Assembly (NCBI RefSeq): GCF_900163835.1
Contig: NZ_FUKR01000022.1
Location: 62,001 to 126,000, forward strand
Source of the DNA: Mycetocola reblochoni REB411
Lineage (GTDB): Bacteria > Actinomycetota > Actinomycetes > Actinomycetales > Microbacteriaceae
Direction of reading: 5' to 3'
Length of the DNA stretch: 64,000 nt
Shown piece after piece: positions 50,434-57,649 of the stretch. Within the stretch, counting starts at the first letter, position 1. Each line of letters opens with the position of its first letter. The position numbers were made by a program, and so were the translations under genes. The notes under the pieces were generated by a model. That model had not been told where the DNA came from and did not search any database. It saw only the letters and a list, made by a program, of their open reading frames with translations.

Positions 50434-51413
50434 CCCGCCTCGTCCTCGGCCGGCTGCTGCGGGTGGTCATCACCCTCACCGCCGTCGTGCTGATCACCTT
50501 CCTGCTCACGACGGTCGCCTACAACGACCCCGCGCGTCTCATCGCGCCGGACAACGCGACGGAAGAGACGCTCGCCTCGATCAGGGCCACCTTCGGCCTC
50601 GACCAGCCCTGGTGGGTGCAGCTGTGGCGCTACGCGGTCGTCGGCCCGCCGATCCAGGGGGTCGCGACCGGCCTGCTCAACGTACCGCCCAGCCTGGGCT
50701 ACTCCTACGTCTCGCAGCGCCCCGTCACGGACCTCATCCTGGAGAAGCTCCCTGCCACGGCGTCTCTGGCCCTCGGCGCGTTCGTGCTGTGGATGCTCGT
50801 CGCAGTGGTGCTCGGCGTGCTCGCGGCACGCAGGCCCGGCGGCCCGCTGGACCGGATCACGTCCGTCATCGCCTACACGACGCTCTCGGTTCCCGTGTTC
50901 GTCGTGGCCGTCCTGCTGATCTTCGTGCTGTACTTCCAGCTCTCGCTCGCCGGCATCCACCTGTTCCCCAGCGGGGGGTACGTCCCGTTCTCCGAGTCGC
51001 CCGGCGAGTGGGCGCGGCACCTGATCCTGCCGTGGACCGCCCTCGTCCTCGTCCAGTTCGGGCCGTTCCAGCGGATCGTCCGCAGCTCGGTCCTCGAGGT
51101 GACGGGCAAGGACTACATCCGCACCGCGACGGCGAAGGGCCTCGGCCCCGGCCGGGTCTACTTCGACCACGCCCTGTCCGGCGCGGCCAACCCGATCCTC
51201 ACGCTCGGCGGGATCGAGCTCGCCTCGCTCATGGGCGGTGCGATCGTGACCGAGCAGATCTTCGGCATCGACGGCATCGGCCGGCTCGCCGTCCGCGCGG
51301 CGAGCACAGGGGACGCGCCGGTGGTCATCGGCGTCACGCTCGTCGGCGCCGTGTTCTTCGTCCTGATCACGACGCTCGTCGACCTCGTCACTCACGCGAG
51401 GGGCGGCAGGTAG
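50430..51413 (+). CDS. ABC importer permease, DppB type (second system)
   Basis: Predicted 327 residues, six spans. It starts TRLVLGRLLRVVITLTAVVLITFLLTTVAYNDPARL, has the EAA loop DYIRTATAKGLGPGRVYFDHALSGAANP, and the C-terminal IVTEQIFGIDGIGRLAVRAASTGDAPVV. GTG start at 50430 overlaps the preceding stop (GTGA) and has GGGGAGGAC just upstream. Confidence 0.92.
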   Translation: MTRLVLGRLLRVVITLTAVVLITFLLTTVAYNDPARLIAPDNATEETLASIRATFGLDQPWWVQLWRYAVVGPPIQGVATGLLNVPPSLGYSYVSQRPVTDLILEKLPATASLALGAFVLWMLVAVVLGVLAARRPGGPLDRITSVIAYTTLSVPVFVVAVLLIFVLYFQLSLAGIHLFPSGGYVPFSESPGEWARHLILPWTALVLVQFGPFQRIVRSSVLEVTGKDYIRTATAKGLGPGRVYFDHALSGAANPILTLGGIELASLMGGAIVTEQIFGIDGIGRLAVRAASTGDAPVVIGVTLVGAVFFVLITTLVDLVTHARGGR

Positions 51414-51464
51414 CCGCGCCTCGTCCCCACGCAGAGAAACCCCCACCACAGAGAAGAAGGAACC

Positions 51465-53234
51465 ATGACCCATCGCAGAAGACTCGTCGCGGCGAGCTCC
51501 GTCACCCTGGCCGCCCTCCTCCTGGCCGGGTGCTCGGGGGGCGCCTCCGAGCAGGACGGTGCCGACGGTGACCCGTCCGGCGGCACCCTGCGCGTCGCCT
51601 CCGTCGGCGACGTCGACGCGCTCGACCCGCTCATCGCCTACTCGACGGAGGCGTGGCAGGTCATCCGCGCGACGACGCGGCAGCTCGTCACCTACGCCGG
51701 CAGCACCGAGGGGATCGGCGAGGACACCGAGATCGTCCCCGACCTGGCCGAGAGCTGGGACGTGTCCGACGACGGCCTGGACTACACCTTCCACCTACGC
51801 GAGGGCGTCCACTTCTCCGGCGCCACGGACCGCGAGATCGTCGCCGCCGACTTCGTCTACGCGATCAAGCGGTTCCCCGACCCGAACGCGAACGTCAGTG
51901 CGATCACCTACTACAACTCGCTGTTCGAGGGCTTCACCGACTACGCCGACCAGTTCGCCGAGGTCCCGATCGGCGACCTCGACGCGGTCGATGAGTTCAT
52001 CGACACGCACGACATCAGCGGCGTGACCGCCGTCGACGACCACACCCTGCGGATCAGCCTCACCCGGCCCTCCGCCGAGCTCCTCGACGTGCTGACCCTG
52101 AACTTCGTGTCGCCGCTGCCGCAGGAGGTGGTCTCGAAGTACTTCGCCGACAGTCTCGAGTTCCGCCAGGACTACGCCTCGAGCGGGCCGTACTACATCG
52201 ACAGCTACACACCCGACCAGAAGCTCGTGCTCACCCGCGTCGAGGGCTACGACACGGAGGCCGTCGGCGACCCGCGCGGAGCCCACGTCGACGCGATCGA
52301 GATCGACACCACCTCGGACTCGGCCGACGCGGTGGCGCAGAAGATCCAGACGGGCGAGGCGGACACGGGCCTCTACGTGCGCACCTACCCCGCGGCCGTG
52401 CTCCAGGACTTCGAGCGCACCAAGCCGGAGCAGCTGCACACCTCGGCGAGCGGGTCGGCGATCTTCCTCAGCTGGAACAACTCCGGGGAGGCGACGACGA
52501 GCGGCCAAGAGTTCCTCTCCTCGCTCGAGGGCAGGCAGGCGTTCAACTACACGCTCGACCGTGCCGGCCTCCAGCAGGGGATCGGCGGGGAGAAGGCTGC
52601 GATCGTCAGCACCGAGATCCTCACCTCGACGATCCTCGGGTACAACGGCGAGAACCCCTATCCGACCGACGGCGACGCCGGTGACGTGGCGCGGGCGACG
52701 GAGCTGCTCGACGCCAGCGGGGCGGAGGACGTCTCCCTCGCCCTGGCCTATCGCACGAACGCCGAGTACGAGAAGATCGCGACGGCGATCCAGGCCTCGG
52801 CGGCGGAGGCGGGCATCACCGTCTCGCTCGTTCCGGTCGAGGACAGTTTCGGCGCGATCAACGCATTCCTCTCCGACCCCGTCAAGGACGATCAGTGGGA
52901 TCTCGCACTGACGACGTGGTCGCCCGACTGGCAGGGCAACAGCGCGTCGATGACCCTGGGGGGCTGGCTCGACTCCGACGTCGCGCCGGGAGGGACCTGG
53001 AACGGCGTCACCTACGACAACCCCGAGCTCAATGCGCTCGCGGCGGAGGCGCTCGCGGCCGAGGACCCGGCCGAGGCGTGGTCGGAGGCGAACAGGCTCG
53101 CATCCGAGGACCTGGCCTGGTTCCCCCTTCTGGAGCGGATCAAGAGCGTTCCCAGCTCCGACGCCGTGACGAACTGGGTGTGGACCTCGCTCGGGAACGG
53201 ACCGGATCTGTCCAGCCTCGCCGTCAGGGGCTGA
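51465..53234 (+). CDS. Solute-binding lipoprotein of the second ABC importer (family 5)
   Basis: Predicted 589 residues. Lipobox LLLAGC with lipidated Cys23, a short Gly/Asp-rich linker, then the family 5 core: DVDALDPLIAYSTEAWQVIRATTRQLV, LAESWDVSDDGLDYTFHLREGVHFSG and YASSGPYYIDSYTPDQKLVL. AGAAGGAACC precedes the ATG. Similarity to the lipoprotein at 42308 is limited to family-level motifs, so the two importers probably bind different ligands. Confidence 0.92.
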   Translation: MTHRRRLVAASSVTLAALLLAGCSGGASEQDGADGDPSGGTLRVASVGDVDALDPLIAYSTEAWQVIRATTRQLVTYAGSTEGIGEDTEIVPDLAESWDVSDDGLDYTFHLREGVHFSGATDREIVAADFVYAIKRFPDPNANVSAITYYNSLFEGFTDYADQFAEVPIGDLDAVDEFIDTHDISGVTAVDDHTLRISLTRPSAELLDVLTLNFVSPLPQEVVSKYFADSLEFRQDYASSGPYYIDSYTPDQKLVLTRVEGYDTEAVGDPRGAHVDAIEIDTTSDSADAVAQKIQTGEADTGLYVRTYPAAVLQDFERTKPEQLHTSASGSAIFLSWNNSGEATTSGQEFLSSLEGRQAFNYTLDRAGLQQGIGGEKAAIVSTEILTSTILGYNGENPYPTDGDAGDVARATELLDASGAEDVSLALAYRTNAEYEKIATAIQASAAEAGITVSLVPVEDSFGAINAFLSDPVKDDQWDLALTTWSPDWQGNSASMTLGGWLDSDVAPGGTWNGVTYDNPELNALAAEALAAEDPAEAWSEANRLASEDLAWFPLLERIKSVPSSDAVTNWVWTSLGNGPDLSSLAVRG

Positions 53235-53364
53235 CCCGCTGCCCGCACGGGGCGGGGGCGAGCGCCGGATGCGGTCGGGCGGCGTCAGGCGACGCGGACC
53301 GGCCGCCCGGGCGCGACGTGGGTTCCGCTCCTCTCCGAGCAGCCCTCGCCCGCGGCTTGCGGCG

Positions 53365-53370
53365 TATACC
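53365..53370 (+). promoter_or_regulatory. -10 box of a leaderless small gene
   Basis: TATACC ends 8 bases before the ATG at 53379, with no Shine-Dalgarno between. Confidence 0.5.
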
Positions 53371-53378
53371 CTGGGGGC

Positions 53379-53519
53379 ATGAAGGTTGAGGTCACCATCG
53401 CGCCGGTCGAGATCCGGGTGATCGAGGTCGAGGGCGCCGACTACGAGTCGGCGAAGGCCGCCGCGGAGGCGCAGATCCCCGAGGGCTGGCGGGTCCTGCA
53501 GTACCTCCCCGAGCGCTGA
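53379..53519 (+). CDS. Small protein of 46 residues, unknown function
   Basis: ATG at 53379, stop at 53517-53519. The protein starts MKVEVTIAPVEIRVIEVEG, then has a helix with DYESAKAAAEAQIPEGWR, and ends VLQYLPER. The predicted beta-beta-alpha-beta layout would fold as a small compact domain. Codon third positions are strongly G/C, and a TATACC box directly precedes the start, both supporting a real leaderless gene. It stands between the importer operon and a convergent glucosidase gene. No family recognised. Confidence 0.6.
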   Translation: MKVEVTIAPVEIRVIEVEGADYESAKAAAEAQIPEGWRVLQYLPER

Positions 53520-53543
53520 GCCCTCCGGTGCCCCTGGCCGCCG

Positions 53544-55156
53544 TCAGACACGGAGCCAGACGGTGCTGTCGCCCGGAAGCACGCCCGGCTCGACCGGTGC
53601 CGACGCGAGCAGCAGCTCGGCCCCGGCGAACGGCTCGGGCAGGGATACCGTCCCCTCGCCCGTGTTGGCGATGACCGTGACGTCGCCGTTCCGGAACGCG
53701 ATGATGCCCTCCGCGCCGCCTTCCAGCCAGACCAGGTCGCCGGTGCCGAGCCGGTGGCCGGCACGGAGGCGGAGGGCGTGCTTGTACAGCTCGAGCGTCG
53801 ACCCGTCGACGCCGTCCTGGCGGTCGCGGGCCAGCTCGGGCCAGTCCGCCGGCTGCGGCAGCCAGGACGCCCCGGTGTCGTTGAACCCCGCGGCGGGCGA
53901 GTCCGCCTCCCAGGGCAGGGGGACGCGGCAGCCGTCGCGCCCGTATCGCTCGCCTCCCGTGCGGAACCAGGTCGGGTCCTGGCGTGCGTCGTCGGGCAGC
54001 TCGATGACCTCGGGCAGTCCGAGCTCCTCACCCTGGTACAGGTAGGCGCCGCCGGGGAGGGCGAGCATCAGCGCGGTCGCCGCCCTGGCGCGACGCAGAC
54101 CCAGCTCGCGGACGGGCTGCCCGGGGCTGAGCGGTCCGATGCCGTGGCCCTGCGGGTTCTCCGCCGTCAACGCCAGGCGTGACGCGTGACGAACGACGTC
54201 GTGGTTCGACAGCACCCAGGTGCTGGGCGCGCCGACCGCTCCGAACGCGGCGAGCGACTCGTCGACGACCCGGCGGAGCGCGGCGGCGTCCCACGGGGTC
54301 TCCAGGTACTCGAAGTTGAACGCCTGCTGCATCTCGTCGGGGCGGACCCAGCGGGCGAGCCTGGGCAGCGGGGTGACCCAGGCCTCGGCGCAGAGGACGC
54401 GGTCGCCGTCGTACTCGGTGAGGATGCCGTGCCAGTCCCGGTAGATCTCGTGCACGCCGTCCTGGGCCCAGAACGGTGCGGTGGCCTCGTCGCCGCCCAT
54501 GCTCCCGCCGCCGGGGGCCGGGTGGTGGTCGGGCAGGCCCTCGGCCTTGACCATGCCGTGGGCCACGTCGACGCGGAAGCCGTCGACCCCGCGGTCGAGC
54601 CAGAACCGCAGGATTCCGCGGAACTGCTCGCGCACCCAGGGGTTTCGCCAGTCGAGGTCGGGCTGGCTGGAGTCGAACAGGTGCAGGTACCACTGGCCGG
54701 GCGCGCCGTCGGGGTCGGTGGTGCGGGTCCAGGCGGGGCCCCCGAAGACGGACTCCCAGTTGTTGGGCGCCTCGTCGCCGTTCGGGCCGCGGCCGTCGCG
54801 GAAGATGTAGCGCGCGCGCTCGGGCGAGCCCGCCCCCGCGGCCAGCGCCTCGCGGAACCAGCGGTGCCGGTCGGAGGTGTGGTTGGGGACGAGGTCGATG
54901 ATGACGCGGATGTGGTGGCGGTGGGCCGAGGTGACGAGGTCGTCGAGGTCGTCGAGCGTGCCGAACAGCGGGTCGACGTCCGTGTAGTCGGCGACGTCGT
55001 AGCCGGCGTCCTTCTGCGGGGAGGGCATGAACGGCGACAGCCAGATCGCGTCGACGCCGAGGTCCGCGAGCGCGGGGATCCTCGCCGTCATGCCGGGGAG
55101 GTCGCCGATGCCGTCGCCGTTCGCGTCGTCGACGCCTCGTGAGCCTCGGTGGTCAT
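53544..55156 (-). pseudogene. GH13 alpha-glucosidase/oligo-1,6-glucosidase with damaged 5' end
   Basis: The body (about 535 residues) is a good GH13 enzyme hydrolysing alpha-glucosidic bonds: DANGDGIGDLPGMTARIPALADLGVDAIWLSPF, DLVPNHTSDRHRWF, the nucleophile in DGFRVDVAHG, the acid/base in LCAEAWV, and LSNHDVVRHASR. Homologues start with a short head, then W-W-R-x-A-V-I-Y-Q-I-Y-P-R-S-F before DANGDG. Here an ATG at 55156 with a TACAGT -10 box 7 bases upstream gives MTTEAHE, but the first beta strand is missing and that ATG is out of frame with the body. A deletion has probably removed it, and no good alternative start is in frame. Confidence 0.7.
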
Positions 55157-55163
55157 GGCTCTC

Positions 55164-55169
55164 ACTGTA
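55164..55169 (-). promoter_or_regulatory. -10 box of the glucosidase gene
   Basis: TACAGT on the minus strand ends 7 bases before the ATG at 55156, marking that ATG as the ancestral leaderless start. Confidence 0.5.
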
Positions 55170-55234
55170 GGTGATCGGTGCCGCCCCCGCGCGGTGCGGC
55201 CGGCATCGGGCGGGATCACCCCTCGACAGCATTG

Positions 55235-55253
55235 TTAGCCAAGCCTAAGCTAA
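55235..55253. promoter_or_regulatory. DtxR/IdeR-like iron box
   Basis: TTAGCCAAGCCTAAGCTAA matches the iron-regulator consensus TTAGGTTAGGCTAACCTAA at 14 of 19 positions and ends 4 bases before the ATG of the SIP-domain gene. It would block transcription when iron is sufficient. Confidence 0.65.
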
Positions 55254-55257
55254 ATTC

Positions 55258-55728
55258 ATGACCTCTTTCGTGTCTCGCGACCCGGCCAGAAGAGACCGCC
55301 GCGACGAGGGCGGTGTCGGGGGTGTTCCCGCCGTCGAGCGGCTCGGCATCGGGACCGGTGCGCCCGGGACCCACCGTGCGTCCCTGATCGTCGGCAGCTC
55401 GCACGACGTGCCCGCGATCGCGTCCGTGATCCGCGGCCTCCCCGACACCGCGCACGGCCGTGTGTTCGTCGAGGCCGTGAGCCCCGTCCAGATCAGAACG
55501 CTCCCGGCGCACCCCGGACTCACCGTCACCTGGCTGCTCCGCGGTGTCGACGGCGGACGGCCGGCACTGCGGAAGGGGCAGCGGCTGCTGTTCGCGATGA
55601 ACGCGTGGCTCGCCGAGTGGCTGATCGAGGGGGAGCCAGCCCCGTTCGTCTGGGCGGGGGCCGGCGACTGCCCGCTCATCGACCCGTTCCTCGCCGAGCT
55701 GACCCGCCGCCTCGACCAGATGCGCTGA
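55258..55728 (+). CDS. Stand-alone siderophore-interacting-protein (SIP) C-terminal domain
   Basis: Predicted 156 residues. After a 40-residue Arg/Gly-rich head, ASLIVGSSHDVPAIASVIRGLP, GRVFVEAVSP and FVWAGAGDCPLIDPFLAELTRRL match the NAD(P)H-binding C-terminal half of SIP/ViuB ferric-siderophore reductases. The N-terminal FAD-binding half is absent, as in several actinobacterial single-domain SIP proteins. An iron box overlaps its promoter, so induction under iron starvation is likely. It has no Shine-Dalgarno. It may assist iron release or be a regulatory relic. Confidence 0.75.
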   Translation: MTSFVSRDPARRDRRDEGGVGGVPAVERLGIGTGAPGTHRASLIVGSSHDVPAIASVIRGLPDTAHGRVFVEAVSPVQIRTLPAHPGLTVTWLLRGVDGGRPALRKGQRLLFAMNAWLAEWLIEGEPAPFVWAGAGDCPLIDPFLAELTRRLDQMR

Positions 55729-55796
55729 CAAGGCCCCCTCGGGGCGGGCGGTCCGCCCCGATCATGCACGACAACGACACGACGAAGGAGTCATCC

Positions 55797-57530
55797 ATGT
55801 CACACCCGGCAGAGCGCCGACTGTCCACCAGCGTCCTCATCATCGGCTCGGGGGGTTCGGGGCTGCGCGCCGCCATCGAGCTCGCCGACCGCGGGGTCGA
55901 CGTCACCGTCCTGGGCAAGCGGCCGCGCGGCGATGCGCACACCTCGCTCGCGGCCGGGGGGATCAACGCCGCGCTCGGCACCATGGACCCCCAGGACAGC
56001 TGGCAGCAGCACGCCGCGGACACCCTCAGGGAGAGCTACCTGCTCGCCGACCCGCGGACGGTCGAGATCGTCACCAGGGGCGCGGCCCAGGGGATCGCCG
56101 ACCTGGAGCAGCTGGGCATGCCCTTCGCGCGCGAGTCCGACGGCCGCATCAGCCAGCGCTTCTTCGGCGCCCACAGCTACCGCCGCACGGCGTTCAGCGG
56201 CGACTACACCGGCCTCAGCATCCAGCGCACGCTGGTCGACGCGGCGGAACAGCGGGGAGTGCGCATCCTCGACGACGTCTACGTGACCCGGCTGCTGACC
56301 TCCGACGGCGCGGTGTTCGGGGCCTACGGTTTCGTCCAGCAGGACGGCACCCGTGTCCTCATCCACGCCGACGCCGTCATCCTCGCCGCCGGCGGCCACA
56401 ACCGCATCTGGCGGCGCACCTCGTCGAGGCGCAACGAGAACACCGGTGACGCGTTCCGGCTCGCCGTCCTCGCTGGCGGCCGGATCCGCGACGCCGAGCT
56501 GGTGCAGTTCCACCCCTCGGGAATCATCGAGCCGGAGACGGACGCCGGCACCCTCGTCTCCGAGGCCGCCAGAGGGGAGGGCGGCGTGCTGCGCAACGCC
56601 AGGGGCGAGCGGTTCATGGAGCGCTACGACCCCGTCCGTATGGAGCTCTCCACCCGCGACAGGGTCGCGCTCGCCGCCTACACCGAGATCGCGGAGGGCA
56701 GGGGGACCGAGCGCGGCGGGGTCTGGCTGGACGTGTCGCATCTGCCCCGCGAGGTCATCATGGAGCGCCTGCCGCGCGTGTACCAGACCCTGCTCGAGCT
56801 CCAGATGCGCGACATCACGCGCGAGCCGATCGAGATCGCCCCGACCGCGCACTACTCGATGGGCGGTGTGTGGGTCCGGCCGGAGGACCACGGCACGGGT
56901 GTCGACGGGCTCTATGCGATCGGTGAGGCCGCGTCGGGGCTGCATGGCGCGAACCGGCTCGGCGGCAACTCGCTCATCGAGCTGCTCGTGTACGGGCGGA
57001 TCGTTGCCGCGAGCGCGGCGGAGTACTCGGCCGCGTTGACCGCGCAGCCCCGCTCGCGGGCGGCCGAGGACGAGGCGAGGGCCGAGGTCGACGGCCTGCT
57101 CGCGGCCGACGGGCCGGTGAACGTCCGGGTCCTGCAGCGTGCCCTGCGCGAGCTCATGACCAGGTACGCCGGCGTGGTCCGCAGTGAGGAGGGGCTGCTG
57201 GCCGGGCTGGCCGAGCTAGACCGCATCGAAGGGCAGCTCGACGACATCGGGGTCCACCCCGACATCGCCGCCTACCAGGACCTCGCTCACGCCTTCGACC
57301 TGCTGTCGTCGATCCTCGCGGCGAGGGCGACGCTGCAGTCGGCGCTGGAGCGTCGCGAGACCAGGGGCTGCCACAACCGCAGCGACTATCCGGAGCAGGA
57401 CCCGGCGCTCCGGGTCAACCTGGTCTGGAGCGCCGACGGCGGTGTCGTGCGGGAGGAGATCCCCCCGATCCCCGAGGAGATCGCCGCGCTGATGTCCGAG
57501 GTGTCGGTCGACGGCAAGCTCGTGGAGTGA
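55797..57530 (+). CDS. FAD-dependent oxidoreductase of the fumarate reductase/L-aspartate oxidase family
   Basis: Predicted 577 residues. The N-terminal dinucleotide motif is LIIGSGGSGLRAAIELADRG. Next come the covalent/noncovalent FAD segment AHTSLAAGGINAALG, the capping-domain catalytic block ELVQFHPSGI, TAHYSMGGVWVRPEDHG and GLYAIGEAASGLHGANRLGGNSLIELLVYGRI, and the C-terminal helical domain with RRETRGCHNRSDYP. It oxidises or reduces a dicarboxylate. No iron-sulfur or membrane-anchor subunit gene is adjacent, so it could be a soluble aspartate oxidase-like or fumarate reductase enzyme. AAGGAG sits 6 bases before the ATG. Confidence 0.85.
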   Translation: MSHPAERRLSTSVLIIGSGGSGLRAAIELADRGVDVTVLGKRPRGDAHTSLAAGGINAALGTMDPQDSWQQHAADTLRESYLLADPRTVEIVTRGAAQGIADLEQLGMPFARESDGRISQRFFGAHSYRRTAFSGDYTGLSIQRTLVDAAEQRGVRILDDVYVTRLLTSDGAVFGAYGFVQQDGTRVLIHADAVILAAGGHNRIWRRTSSRRNENTGDAFRLAVLAGGRIRDAELVQFHPSGIIEPETDAGTLVSEAARGEGGVLRNARGERFMERYDPVRMELSTRDRVALAAYTEIAEGRGTERGGVWLDVSHLPREVIMERLPRVYQTLLELQMRDITREPIEIAPTAHYSMGGVWVRPEDHGTGVDGLYAIGEAASGLHGANRLGGNSLIELLVYGRIVAASAAEYSAALTAQPRSRAAEDEARAEVDGLLAADGPVNVRVLQRALRELMTRYAGVVRSEEGLLAGLAELDRIEGQLDDIGVHPDIAAYQDLAHAFDLLSSILAARATLQSALERRETRGCHNRSDYPEQDPALRVNLVWSADGGVVREEIPPIPEEIAALMSEVSVDGKLVE

Positions 57531-57589
57531 GGCGGCGTCCGCCCGCCCGGGCTCACCGATTCCCCGGACGCGGGCGGACGTGCGGACAG

Positions 57590-57627
57590 CGATGAGGGGC
57601 GCAGCCGACCGGCTGCGCCCCTCATCG
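57590..57627. terminator. Bidirectional terminator hairpin
   Basis: CGATGAGGGGCGCAGC-cgaccg-GCTGCGCCCCTCATCG, a perfect 16-bp stem between the convergent flavoprotein and wall-protein genes. Confidence 0.85.
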
Positions 57628-57649
57628 TCCCGTGGCGTCGGGGCGCGAG

